From: CAVVFX01 sp963747535
Lineage (GTDB): Bacteria; Acidobacteriota; Terriglobia; Bryobacterales; Bryobacteraceae
Reading direction: 5' to 3'
Length of the DNA stretch: 64,000 bases
Assembly: GCA_963747535.1 (NCBI GenBank)
Contig: CAVVFX010000023.1
Location: forward strand, 310,001 to 374,000
The notes beneath the pieces were generated by a model, which saw only the letters and a program-made list of their open reading frames with translations, was not told the DNA's origin and did no database searches. This document shows, piece after piece, positions 16,234-25,348 of this stretch (position 1 is its first letter; every line of letters starts with the position of its first letter). A program made the position numbers and the translations under genes.

Positions 16234-19200
16234 TTACTGAAGGATGGCGGATTTTGTGCTGCCCTTCAGCAGATCGTCCAGTTCGTAGAGGCGTCCGTTC
16301 GCAATCACGCGCCTCACCTTGTGCGCGTTGGCAATGTCTTCCAGCGGGTTCCCGTCTACGAGCACGATATCGGCCAGCTTACCCGGCTCAATACTGCCGG
16401 CATCGAGATTGAGCGCCTCGGCCGGATTGACCGTAGCCGCCTTTAGCGCCTCGTAGGGAGTCATACCCGCGAGCACGTACGACTCCAGCTCGCCGTGAAG
16501 ATTGAAGGCGTTGGGCGAGTCCGTACCGGCGACGATCTTTGCGCCGGCATGCATCGCGTCCATCACCATCTGGCCCGCGCCTCCCGGCCCACCATCCGAC
16601 GCTACCATTCGAAACCGTCCCGCACCTCGCCCTGCACCTCGCCCGCCGGTACCCGTTGCCTGCGCCCGGAGCCAGGCTGGATATAGGTTGAAGCGGGCGT
16701 CGGATTTTAAGGAGGGTTCGTCAGCCATAAGTTTCTGCGTCCCCGAGAGCGTAATCATAGGGCAGAAGTATCGCTCGGACTTGCCGAACAGTTGGATCAC
16801 GTCCTCGTAACTTCGCTGCAGGGTCGCCTGCTTGGGAGAGTAGCCACGGCGGCTGGTCGCGGCGGTATGCTCGGTCCCATCGGCACCCACAAAAGCAGCG
16901 GGATAGATCTCGTGCGTGGTGACCGGAACACCAATACTGTGGGCAAACTCGACCATCCTCTTCTGCTGTAGATCGGGAAGCCGGACGTAGCTCTTGATCA
17001 GATCGTGCTGCAGAACCCTGGCAAGCTGCAGCTCCATCTCGAAGTGCGCCGGGCTCGAAATGGCCACACCCATTTTGTAATAGACGCGGCCCCACTCCAT
17101 CAAATACCCCGTGCCGAAGATGCGAGGTCCGGGCCGCACGCCGGCTTCGTTCGCCTCGCGATCCTCCACGCCTTCATACGGCGTGTTGCCAGGACTCCGG
17201 ACCGTCGTAACCCCGAAGGCGAGCCAGGCGCGATGTTCGGCCTCGCCAAAATCTTTCTGCAAGTGCGAGTGGTACTCGACCAGACCGGGCATCGCCGTGA
17301 GGCTCGAGGCATCGACAATTTTCGCGCCCGCATGGAGGCTCGCGGAATGCGGTCCGACACTCAGAATTCGATTGCCGTCGATCACGATGTCCATGTCCGC
17401 GCGGGCAGTCTGACTCCTGCCATCGACGAGCCGGCCAACGTGCACCAGCATGCGGCCTTTCGGAATCGACGGCGTATACTTCAGATCGAGTGGAACTTCG
17501 CGCGTCTCGCCGCTCGCGATGTCGATCATCTTCAGCCTGTCCATCGACTGGTAGAGGATGTGTTCGGAATCGCCCGCCCAACTCGGCGAGTAAGCGATCT
17601 CGCTGGTGAGGTGACGGGGCGGCCCGAGCGGCTCGCCGGAGAAAGAGACCGGCCAGACAGCCAGCACGCCTTCGTAGATCGCCGCCATTTTCGTGCCGTC
17701 GGGCGACCAGACCGGGCCGCAGAAACCGCGCGAATCGATCGAGAGATTCGGCACCGGCGCAAACCACTGATCGGCACTGTGGTCGGCCTCGTTCTCCGAA
17801 GACATGGTGAGAATCTGGTTGGTCCCTTCGCGAAAGCTTTTCGAATAGGGCGAGACCATGGCCAGCGCGATCCGCTTTCCATCGGGCGACCACGCCGGAA
17901 TGCCCGGGCCGAAGAGTGAGTCGTGAATCCTGGTGACCTTACCGTTCGCCACATCGACCACCGACACACTGGCGGCGCGCCACATCCCGTCGACGTCGAA
18001 GAAGGCGATGCGCTTGCCGTCGGGCGACCATGTCGCACCCTGGGGCTGGGTGGTGATATTGGTTAACTGCCGGTCTTTCCCGGTTTTCATATCGCGGATC
18101 CAAAGCTGCAGCAAAGCGCCGCCTTTATCCGAGGAATAGACGAGCTGATTGCCATCGGGCGACCAGGCAGGATCCGTATCGAGATACTTGTCCCGGGTGA
18201 TGTTCTCAGGCTTGCCGCCGAGGCTCATGACATAAATATCGCCGAGCGCTGCAAACGCCACTCTCTTTCCATCCGGAGAAATCACCGGCCGGACGATACC
18301 GAGCGCCTGTCGAGGCGTGACGGAGTCGAAATCGCGTTTGCTGCGGGTGTAAGTGCCGGCCGCGCGAGTTACCTGCATGGTAGCCGTGAATTCGATGGAA
18401 TTCGCCTCGCCTCCCTCAAGTGAACGCCGGCGGATCTTCCCGTCGGAAACGTAATAGAAATCGTAGGGCGAAGACCAGGAGGCCCGAAAAGCGAAGGCAT
18501 TCTCGCTGCCGGTAAGGGGCTTGCCGTCGACCTCGAGCCGGCTGCCACCGCCCGCCGCGCTGTGATAAACAATCTTCCCCCCGGGACCCCACGACGGAGC
18601 GTCGACGGCGCCCGTTGCGGTGGAGACCTTTCGCTCCCGGCCGTCGGCCACGCTGACGGCCCACACGGAGTCGCCCTCGTCGCGCGTCGAGGCGAAGGCG
18701 ATTTCTTTGTCGTCGGGCGACCACGTCGGCATGCGATTCTCGGCAGGGTTGTCGGTCAGACGCTTCAGTTCCCCGCTGCGCAGATCGAGAGTCCAGATGT
18801 TATAACTGCTGCCGAGCGGGTTCCCGCGATCGGACGAAAACGCAAGGTGAGTGCCGTCGTGGGAATACGCCGGTTCGCGGTCGTCGTAAGGACCCCAGGT
18901 CAACTTGTGCTGATGCGTGCCGTCTGGCGCGACCGCCCAGATGTCGTAGCCGCCATCGAGATACCCGAAGAAAGCGATCCATTTACCGTCGGGCGACCAG
19001 ACCGGTTGACGGGCGTCGTTAAAAAGACTGGTAATTCGTTTGGCGACTCCGCCGGACGCGGGAAGAGTCCAGATGCTGCCCTGCATATCCATAGCGAGTG
19101 TCCGTCCATCGGGTGAGACCGCGACCGACATGGAGGTCCCCTCGTGCACGGCTACATCGATCAGGGCGCCGTTCTTGGGCAAAGTCTGTGCGGCGGCAGC

Positions 19201-19254
19201 GCACACAACCACTACGCCAATCAGATTCTGTCTCTTTAGCTCGAACGGTCTCAT
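16234..19254 (-). CDS. Secreted TolB/PD40 propeller-amidohydrolase fusion
   Basis: 1006 residues. A signal peptide (to about residue 22, ending near AAAAQT) precedes a propeller of about ten PD40/TolB-like repeats (to ~620), each marked by a variant of WSPDGKWIAF. Next comes a metal-dependent amidohydrolase domain (~640-985) with the HxH pair in EYHSHL, a later metal-binding His/Asp region (VTTHEIYP; AGTDSPNAF) and the closing GKLADIVLVDGNPLEDI. Related acidobacterial and Bacteroidetes proteins are annotated as amidohydrolases or imidazolonepropionase-like; the substrate is unknown. A short Gly/Arg-rich insert (GGRGAGRGAGRF) lies in the enzyme domain. The gene converges on the aminotransferase with a 3-bp gap. 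Confidence 0.88.
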   Translation of the reverse strand: MRPFELKRQNLIGVVVVCAAAAQTLPKNGALIDVAVHEGTSMSVAVSPDGRTLAMDMQGSIWTLPASGGVAKRITSLFNDARQPVWSPDGKWIAFFGYLDGGYDIWAVAPDGTHQHKLTWGPYDDREPAYSHDGTHLAFSSDRGNPLGSSYNIWTLDLRSGELKRLTDNPAENRMPTWSPDDKEIAFASTRDEGDSVWAVSVADGRERKVSTATGAVDAPSWGPGGKIVYHSAAGGGSRLEVDGKPLTGSENAFAFRASWSSPYDFYYVSDGKIRRRSLEGGEANSIEFTATMQVTRAAGTYTRSKRDFDSVTPRQALGIVRPVISPDGKRVAFAALGDIYVMSLGGKPENITRDKYLDTDPAWSPDGNQLVYSSDKGGALLQLWIRDMKTGKDRQLTNITTQPQGATWSPDGKRIAFFDVDGMWRAASVSVVDVANGKVTRIHDSLFGPGIPAWSPDGKRIALAMVSPYSKSFREGTNQILTMSSENEADHSADQWFAPVPNLSIDSRGFCGPVWSPDGTKMAAIYEGVLAVWPVSFSGEPLGPPRHLTSEIAYSPSWAGDSEHILYQSMDRLKMIDIASGETREVPLDLKYTPSIPKGRMLVHVGRLVDGRSQTARADMDIVIDGNRILSVGPHSASLHAGAKIVDASSLTAMPGLVEYHSHLQKDFGEAEHRAWLAFGVTTVRSPGNTPYEGVEDREANEAGVRPGPRIFGTGYLMEWGRVYYKMGVAISSPAHFEMELQLARVLQHDLIKSYVRLPDLQQKRMVEFAHSIGVPVTTHEIYPAAFVGADGTEHTAATSRRGYSPKQATLQRSYEDVIQLFGKSERYFCPMITLSGTQKLMADEPSLKSDARFNLYPAWLRAQATGTGGRGAGRGAGRFRMVASDGGPGGAGQMVMDAMHAGAKIVAGTDSPNAFNLHGELESYVLAGMTPYEALKAATVNPAEALNLDAGSIEPGKLADIVLVDGNPLEDIANAHKVRRVIANGRLYELDDLLKGSTKSAILQ

Positions 19255-20091
19255 CGATTGAGTTAGTCCTGTCTAACGCCTTCACGTAAGAAGTCACTGC
19301 TAAGGCTCGGCGCGGAGAGCAATTCGAAGGAACCTGCGGAACGATGCAGATTGCCGGACGTTCTTCATTAAGTTAGTCGCGCGCTCCCCAGTTGTCAAGC
19401 GCCGGCGGGAGTGTCAAGGCCAATTGACCAGGCTGGAGCTGGTTAACACAGACATCAGTGTGCCTTGGAGTGTTTTCGCGAAACGAAAACCCTGACCGCC
19501 ATAGCGCGGTCACCCCAGGAAATGAAAATTGGGACCGAGCACAGTTTGCGCGGATTGTACGGACGCAAAAGAGAAAAGGAAGGGCCGCAGGGATGAACAC
19601 AGATGAACGCAGATAAGTCCAAGAAGGTGACTTGCCACCCTTCTCGCACGGCGTTGCGCGATATTTTCGGAAGAAGCCAATTGAGGCTCGATCCCGAGAA
19701 GCAAATTGTCAAAGATCTTTCGCTGCGGCGAGAATGATCACTCGTGAACTCAAATGAGACTCATTTCTTGTTCATAGCGGGCTCACTCCCGGCCAGCGCA
19801 CGTCCAATCGTCTAATTCCACCGTATCAGACGGTCGGGTGATTTTGGATCAGTGATGCTCGCAAGACAATGACATTGCCAGGCCTTGGGTTCGATTACCG
19901 GCGTGAATAAACGGCCACGCCTGAAAACGGCGGCCCCGAAGGCCGCTCCCGAGAAGCGCCGCTGCGTGGAAGTCGGTAGAGCGAAGCCCAGCAAGGTTCC
20001 CGCAAGCGAAATAAACCGGCAAACAGGTACGACGCAGTTGCCGCTGCGGCAGTTCATGAACAAAAGGTCGCTGCGGTTTGCCGGGCTACAA
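19255..20091. other. Intergenic region with a dispersed repeat
   Basis: 837 bp without a convincing gene. The left part should hold the promoter of the amidohydrolase gene. A 10-bp tandem (GATGAACACA/GATGAACGCA) lies at 19592-19617. A GCGGCC...GGCCGC hairpin lies near 19930. Downstream of ctaB the sequence may contain that operon's terminator, but I see no clear stem followed by a T-run. Confidence 0.5.
19592..19617 (+). repeat. Dispersed intergenic repeat (GATGAACACAGATGAACGCAGAT type)
   Basis: Two and a third units of a 10-bp repeat. Sequences of this type turn up as scattered intergenic repeats in many bacterial genomes and yield spurious reading frames (here with ICVH-containing translations). 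No coding role. Confidence 0.5.
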
Positions 20092-21000
20092 TCAACCTGG
20101 CGAGCTGCACACCATCAGCATAAACAGGGATGGAAGATAGAGGATCGAAGCGAAAAGGAGCCTGCGCGCACTCAGGCCAGACTTGCGACCCACGAATTGC
20201 GCCGCATAGTAGAAAAAGCCCAAACCGAGGAACAAAGCTCCGATCGAGTAGACAAGGCCAAGCCGGGCCAGCGGTGTTGCCAGCAGACTAAATGGAACCA
20301 AAGTCAGGAGCGGTAGCAGGCTTTGCACAGTCACAACGCGAACCTTCGCCCGTCCCTTGGGAAGTACGACGTAGCCGGCATGGGCATAGTCTTTGCGATA
20401 CATCCAGGCGATTGCCATGAAGTGCGGAAATTGCCAGAGGAACAGGACGGTGTAGAGCGCCCAAGATCCGATGCTCAGGCTGCCAGCCGATGCCGCCCAA
20501 CCGATCAGCGGAGGCATCGCGCCGGGAAAGGCGCCGGCCAGAACGCAAAGTGGGGTTCGCCGCTTGAGTGGCGTGTAGATCAACAGGTAGCTCAACAGCG
20601 TGAGAATTGCCAGCAGGCTGGCGAGCACGTTGACGGCAACGGCGAGATAAATGCTGCCCGCGATGGAGAGCCCAATTCCGAACCAGAGAGCGGCCGACGG
20701 CTTGACTCTGCCGGAAGCCACTGGCCGCCGGGCAGTCCGTCGCATCTGTGCGTCGAAGCGCCGTTCGATATATTGATTCAACGCTGCGGTACCGCTCGCA
20801 ACCAGCAACGTTCCAACCAAAGTGTCAATCAGCAGCAGTGTCGGGAATGGATCAGATCGCTGATGGCCTAAACAGAAGCCCGCGGACGTTGCGATCGCGA
20901 TCAGGAAATTGATCTCCGGCTTGGTAAGCGCCCAGTAATCGGCCAACGCACCGCTCACGCGAGTCGGATGAGGTTGTAAGGCGATGGTTTCGGTTGTCAC
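20092..21000 (-). CDS. ctaB: Protoheme IX farnesyltransferase (heme O synthase)
   Basis: UbiA-type prenyltransferase of 302 residues that adds a farnesyl group to protoheme to make heme O for the terminal oxidase. The Asp-rich motif region NQYIERRFDAQMRRT is visible at about residue 80, followed by RRPVASGRV and roughly eight membrane segments. The GTG at 21000 is chosen: it gives the usual family length, lies two bases after the ctaG stop, and has GGAGAGGG upstream. A longer frame to 21261 is antisense-like junk over ctaG. Last gene of the respiratory operon. Confidence 0.9.
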   Translation of the reverse strand: MTTETIALQPHPTRVSGALADYWALTKPEINFLIAIATSAGFCLGHQRSDPFPTLLLIDTLVGTLLVASGTAALNQYIERRFDAQMRRTARRPVASGRVKPSAALWFGIGLSIAGSIYLAVAVNVLASLLAILTLLSYLLIYTPLKRRTPLCVLAGAFPGAMPPLIGWAASAGSLSIGSWALYTVLFLWQFPHFMAIAWMYRKDYAHAGYVVLPKGRAKVRVVTVQSLLPLLTLVPFSLLATPLARLGLVYSIGALFLGLGFFYYAAQFVGRKSGLSARRLLFASILYLPSLFMLMVCSSPG

Positions 21001-21002
21001 GT

Positions 21003-21806
21003 TCAGACCCTCTCCGCCGCGTGCTGAACCCTCGGCGACAGAATGCGCATCATGATGACCGCTGCCGGAATGGCATAAATCAAAGTTACGCTCACCCACA
21101 TGAGAGCGCCCGCAAATTCCTGGTCCTGCAGAGGAGTCAGATGAAAGAGCCGGGGCGCTGTAAGGTAGGACGGATAAACGACGCGGCCGCAAAACACCAG
21201 AAAGCCAGAGAGAATGTCGCAAGGCAGGGTAGCTAGAAACAGATATAAAGGAACGGTCCACTGATCACAGCTTGCGTCGCTCGGCCAAGGCTGCACGACC
21301 GGCCACCAGAACAGCAGGCCCGACACAAGAAAGCATGCGACTTCCACGTCGTGCCACCTATGGGATTCGAGAGCCAGTTGGAACAAAGCAGGAACATGCC
21401 ATCCAATCACTGTGACTGCGGCCGCCAGCCAGCACAACACAGCGTTACTGAGACAGCTTCCCGCCAACCGCAGAATGGGGCTGCGGAATAGCCGGGCGAG
21501 ACCGAACCACCCCGGGACCCCGAAAAACAGCGGTGGTGCCGGCGTCCCCCAGAGAATTAGAGGTGCGGCCACCGTCATCAACAGGAGGTGTTTCACCATA
21601 TGGATGGTGAGCAAATGATGATCCAGGTGGACAAGGGGCGAGGCAACGGCGATCCAGACGGCGAACAGACCGCCCATGAAAGCCGCAACGCGCGTCATCG
21701 AAATCACGCTCGGAAACGCGCGTCGCAGACGAAACCAGCCCAGCATGTAGACGAACGCCACGAGGAGAAGCGCCAACGTCAGCGGCAGTGGGGATTCATA
21801 TGTCAT
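21003..21806 (-). CDS. ctaG: caa3-type cytochrome oxidase assembly protein CtaG
   Basis: 267 residues with about seven membrane segments; matches the CtaG family of caa3 oxidases (copper/oxidase assembly), with the histidine-rich HLDHHLLTIHMVKHLLLM and WGTPAPPLFF segments. This family is unrelated to the Cox11-type CtaG. The start overlaps the cytochrome b stop by 4 bp. It is placed between the bc genes and ctaB, in keeping with a role in maturing the oxidase encoded upstream. Confidence 0.88.
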   Translation of the reverse strand: MTYESPLPLTLALLLVAFVYMLGWFRLRRAFPSVISMTRVAAFMGGLFAVWIAVASPLVHLDHHLLTIHMVKHLLLMTVAAPLILWGTPAPPLFFGVPGWFGLARLFRSPILRLAGSCLSNAVLCWLAAAVTVIGWHVPALFQLALESHRWHDVEVACFLVSGLLFWWPVVQPWPSDASCDQWTVPLYLFLATLPCDILSGFLVFCGRVVYPSYLTAPRLFHLTPLQDQEFAGALMWVSVTLIYAIPAAVIMMRILSPRVQHAAERV

Positions 21807-23257
21807 CGAAAGGCCAACGGGCGGGATGCATCTCGCGCCGGCACCCGTCCAGCCGGGTGCAAGGCCTTGAGAAATGCGACTAGTGCTGTAGTTTCCGCCG
21901 GACTCAGGTTTTTTCCATAAGCCGGCATGTTGCCCCCGCCCTGGATGACCTGGCGAATGAGCTGGTCCTCGTTGAGGCGCAATGCGACCTGGTCGAGAGC
22001 GGGTCCGCGCTTTCCGCCCTGCCCGTCAAGCGAGTGGCAGTTGTGGCACTGCTTCGCCTGGAACACGAGAGCGCCGCGGCGCTCGAGAGCGGTGCGATCG
22101 CGAAGATATTCGGATGGGATCGGCAGGCTGCTCCACGCTTCCATCACCGGGCTCCAGGGCGCATGATTGCCCAGATTCGTCAGAGTGCCCAAGCCGACCG
22201 CGGCAAGCAAAATCACCAGGACTGCGATGGGCCTGCGCTTCCAGCTTTTTTCACCTTCACCCGCGAAGAACGGCAACGCCAGTAAGACGACGATTCCAAT
22301 CGCCGGACCGATCAGCAGGATCGGCGTCTCGGCGGATGGCGGCAAGTAGGACAGGAGCGCGTAGAGCCAGAGAAAGAAAAAGTCCGGACTGGGGGCGGTC
22401 TGAATAATCGTCGGATCGGGCTGGCCGCCGGGACCAATAGGTCCGAGCCACGCAGCAGTCACTGCGAGGCTTAGAAGGATGACGCCGGAGACCACCAGGT
22501 CCTTCCACACGGCGTCGGGCACGAACGGCACGCCATCTCTCCGTGTCAATTCCTGGTATTCCTTGAGGTACGTGGCGCGGCGCACGATGCGTCCGGGCAT
22601 CGGCCATTCGTTTACTCCGAGCTTCAAGACCATGAGCAGATGTACGCCCACGAAGGCAATCAGCAATCCTGGAATCACAAAGACGTGCAGCGCGAAGAAA
22701 CGTGAGAGAGTAGCGCCGGAAATAATTGGCCCGCCCAACATCAGGTACACCACCCAGGGGCCGATCACGGGAACCCGGCTGGAAATCGATGCTCCGATGC
22801 CAAGTCCCCAGTAAGCGTCCTGGTCGAATCGCAATACCTGGCCGGTAAAAGCCATGCCCAGCGTCACGAGCAGCAGGAGCACACCGACCACCCACGTAAG
22901 CTCCCGCGGAAACTTGTACGCCCCAAAAAGAAAGACCTGAACCATGTGGATGAGGACGATCGCCACCATGAAATTCGAGCCCCACCCATGCAGCGCCCGG
23001 ATGAACCAGCCGAGTGCAACATTGTGATTCAGTACCTGAAGGCTATTCCAGGCCTCGCCGGCGGATGGCACGTAGATGAGCGCCAACAAGATTCCCGTGA
23101 CGATCTGCAGCATGAAGATGGTCAACGCGGCGCTCCCGAATACGTAGAACCAGTTTGCCGATTCGCGCGGGACGCGATGCTCGAGGATTTCCTGAGTGGA
23201 AGCGCCAACCTGCAGCCGCAGATCGAACCACGCGGCCACTTTCTCAATCAGGCGCAC
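21803..23257 (-). CDS. Cytochrome b (b6/subunit IV-like) fused to a C-terminal cytochrome c
   Basis: 484 residues. Residues ~25-215 are cytochrome b core helices with heme ligands His90/His104 in helix B and His191/His206 in helix D. The helix D pair has 14 residues between them, as in b6-type proteins, rather than 13. Residues ~245-355 match the subunit IV part, but the quinol-oxidation PEWY position reads PDFF (291-294). Residues ~390-470 are a mono-heme cytochrome c (CHNCH at 404-408, probable Met ligand in NMPAYG). This resembles a fusion of QcrB with a QcrC-type subunit IV/cytochrome c. GTG start with GGAGGGAG upstream, overlapping the Rieske stop. It passes electrons from quinol to the caa3 oxidase of the same operon. 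Confidence 0.88.
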   Translation of the reverse strand: MRLIEKVAAWFDLRLQVGASTQEILEHRVPRESANWFYVFGSAALTIFMLQIVTGILLALIYVPSAGEAWNSLQVLNHNVALGWFIRALHGWGSNFMVAIVLIHMVQVFLFGAYKFPRELTWVVGVLLLLVTLGMAFTGQVLRFDQDAYWGLGIGASISSRVPVIGPWVVYLMLGGPIISGATLSRFFALHVFVIPGLLIAFVGVHLLMVLKLGVNEWPMPGRIVRRATYLKEYQELTRRDGVPFVPDAVWKDLVVSGVILLSLAVTAAWLGPIGPGGQPDPTIIQTAPSPDFFFLWLYALLSYLPPSAETPILLIGPAIGIVVLLALPFFAGEGEKSWKRRPIAVLVILLAAVGLGTLTNLGNHAPWSPVMEAWSSLPIPSEYLRDRTALERRGALVFQAKQCHNCHSLDGQGGKRGPALDQVALRLNEDQLIRQVIQGGGNMPAYGKNLSPAETTALVAFLKALHPAGRVPARDASRPLAFR

Positions 23258-23808
23258 AGTCTTCTCCCTCCAGGCCTGTGGGCATCTTTAGTGCGTGCTA
23301 TCGGCTGCCCAGGCGTCGGCAATTCGCCGGCTTTGATGAAGAGGCTTCCGTCTTCCACCTTGTATTGGTATTGGAACAGTCCGCGCTCGGGTGGGCCTGA
23401 CGCACGCGATCCATCCTCGTAGTAAGCGCCGCCATGGCACGGACAAAGAAAGAGACCCGACTGCGGAAACCAACGTACCGGGCATCCGAGGTGCGCGCAG
23501 TTTATGGCGAATACCTGGAATTTCCCGCCGTCCAGATTGCGAACCCAGCAGGCAATATCCGCAGTCTTGCCGTCAGAGGGATTGACGAGCGGGTTACGGT
23601 AGCTGGCGAAACGGGTCTGCCCGGGTGGAAACTGTTCCAGCCGGCCGAGAGGGAGCCACGACAGGTAGCCCGGCTTCCTTTCGCGAGTCACCGGAGAAAG
23701 AAGGTAGCCCACGATCGGAACGGCCAGCGCCGCACCGACGATGCCGTTAAAAAATAAACCGATCTTCGCGAGCAACGCTCGTCTTGGTGTGCTGCTTTCC
23801 GTGCTCAT
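23248..23808 (-). CDS. Rieske iron-sulfur protein of the bc complex
   Basis: 186 residues from the ATG at 23808, which overlaps the cytochrome c stop (ATGA); a longer frame to 23838 lacks support. An N-terminal membrane anchor (~12-38) precedes the soluble domain. The 2Fe-2S boxes are clear: CAHLGC (Cys104, His106, Cys109) and CPCHGG (Cys122, Cys124, His125). It forms the quinol-oxidising complex with the cytochrome b/c fusion gene, which overlaps its end by 10 bp. Confidence 0.93.
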   Translation of the reverse strand: MSTESSTPRRALLAKIGLFFNGIVGAALAVPIVGYLLSPVTRERKPGYLSWLPLGRLEQFPPGQTRFASYRNPLVNPSDGKTADIACWVRNLDGGKFQVFAINCAHLGCPVRWFPQSGLFLCPCHGGAYYEDGSRASGPPERGLFQYQYKVEDGSLFIKAGELPTPGQPIARTKDAHRPGGRRLCA

Positions 23809-24521
23809 TCGATTCCCCCACTCTCGTTTTTCAGCCATGTGGCCGGATACGGCTGGCCCGGTGTTGCGAGCCGCTGGGCGACAAGCCAGGCCACTACGTC
23901 GGAGATCTCCTGTTCCGACATGGATCTGCCCGGCACATCTCCACGCCAGTCTGGCGCACCCTGCGCGGGCCGGCCCAGAATCACATTCATTCGCAAGTCC
24001 TGATCACTCACCAAAGCAAGATAAGATCCATCCACGATCGAGCCGGCGCGGCCACCGCGGCCTTCCGCTCCGTGGCAGGAGAGGCAGAACGCCTGGTAGA
24101 CGCCGGCCCCACGCTGCGCATCGCCCTCGGACTGCGCTAAGTAGGGTGGAGGCGTGCTTCCTCCAAGAGCAGCCGGATTGGCCCAGCCGCGAATACCCTG
24201 CACCAACGCATCTATCTGTTTGTCAGTGAGCATGCCGCCTGCGCTTTGCGCGAACGCAGACATTGGCGTCCCACGCACTCCGCTCGAGATGGTGCGGCGA
24301 ATTGTGGCGTCGTCGGCAATGGCGAGGAATGTGGGATCCGCGAGCGCGATTGCCGCTCCGTTCCTGCCGCCAGTCCCGTGACACCCTGCGCAGTTCCGTG
24401 CGTAGAGAAATGGAAACGATGTGATCCGATCCGGAGCTTGCTCGACTTCCGGAATAACGCCAAAGCGACACGCAGCGAGCATGATCGTCGCGACGCCGAG
24501 GAGAAGAGGTCCACAGTTCAT
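23805..24521 (-). CDS. Di-heme cytochrome c lipoprotein
   Basis: 238 residues. The N-terminus has a lipoprotein-type signal (LAAC near residue 18), so the protein is probably anchored to the outer face of the membrane. Two CxxCH heme sites are present: CAGCH in the first half (~48-52) and CLSCH in the second (~145-149). Possible Met ligands lie in TPMSAFAQ and similar loops. It lies between a membrane protein gene and the Rieske gene with 4-bp overlaps on both sides. Likely an electron carrier between the bc complex and the CuA/heme c domain of CtaC. Confidence 0.88.
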   Translation of the reverse strand: MNCGPLLLGVATIMLAACRFGVIPEVEQAPDRITSFPFLYARNCAGCHGTGGRNGAAIALADPTFLAIADDATIRRTISSGVRGTPMSAFAQSAGGMLTDKQIDALVQGIRGWANPAALGGSTPPPYLAQSEGDAQRGAGVYQAFCLSCHGAEGRGGRAGSIVDGSYLALVSDQDLRMNVILGRPAQGAPDWRGDVPGRSMSEQEISDVVAWLVAQRLATPGQPYPATWLKNESGGIE

Positions 24522-25336
24522 GGCTTTTCGTCCTCGCGTTGCGCTCCTGACGTTTCAATCCCCGCGCGGACGCCGAGGGGTAGATACTGCCACGTCCGTA
24601 TGCGCCCTTGTCTCGAAACTACCGTGCCGGCAACGAGGCCGAAGCCGATCTGGGAAAACACAAACCACACCCAGTCGATACGCTGGTTCAACACGGGATC
24701 GACCGCCTCGAGTATGCTGTGCAGCAGTCCCGACCAAAAGATCGGGGCGATCACTCCACCGAGCAGAATCGGCCGGCGTGGAAAAATCGGCAGCGTTGCG
24801 CTGAAGAGCAATCCCACCAACGTGGAGCAGAGCAGGTGAACGATGACAGCCACCATAAACATGTCCCAGTGGAATGCCGACATTTGGTCCGTCGTAGCTC
24901 GTTCCGGAAACAATCCAGCGGCCAGAAGGTTGATCGGGTACCACACGCCATGGCCGCTGAAGACCCCGTAGGACATAGCCAGCAGCGCCATCGCCACACT
25001 TCCCGCGAGGCCTCCCTTGATGCCCGCGGAGAACGGATAGACTTCCAAAGGCAATCGCGCTCTTTGCAGTTCCGGTGTCAACCAGGCCACCTGCGCGACC
25101 CGCGTCCGTTCCGTCGCAACCCGTGTTACCGGCTCCGTCACCTGGATAGATTCGTGCTTCTCATGTGGCAACACCTCGCGAAACCAGCCAACACAACCGG
25201 CCCCCGATAAAATTGCGCCCAGAATAGTGACGGATGGACTGGTCACCAGTCCAGCGAACAGCAAGGCGATACCAAGAGCCAGAATGATTGGCCATGCCGT
25301 CGGCGCCGGCAACTCGACCTTACCCGATGACTCCAT
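24518..25336 (-). CDS. Membrane protein of the respiratory operon, unknown function
   Basis: 272 residues with about five to six hydrophobic segments: a pair near the N-terminus (WPIILALGIALLFAGLV and the next), then ~115-135, ~160-185, ~195-215 and ~225-245. The N-terminal hairpin resembles small oxidase subunit IV proteins, but the rest is not assignable. AGGAGG precedes the ATG and the stop overlaps the cytochrome c start. Its fixed position between oxidase subunit III and cytochrome c suggests an accessory subunit or assembly factor of the bc/caa3 supercomplex (inference). Confidence 0.7.
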   Translation of the reverse strand: MESSGKVELPAPTAWPIILALGIALLFAGLVTSPSVTILGAILSGAGCVGWFREVLPHEKHESIQVTEPVTRVATERTRVAQVAWLTPELQRARLPLEVYPFSAGIKGGLAGSVAMALLAMSYGVFSGHGVWYPINLLAAGLFPERATTDQMSAFHWDMFMVAVIVHLLCSTLVGLLFSATLPIFPRRPILLGGVIAPIFWSGLLHSILEAVDPVLNQRIDWVWFVFSQIGFGLVAGTVVSRQGRIRTWQYLPLGVRAGIETSGAQREDEKP

Positions 25337-25348
25337 ACGCAGTCCCTC

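Noticed and set aside
19880..19920. GGTTCGATTACC sequence considered as a tRNA T-arm
   Set aside because: No matching acceptor stem, anticodon arm or D-arm can be folded upstream.
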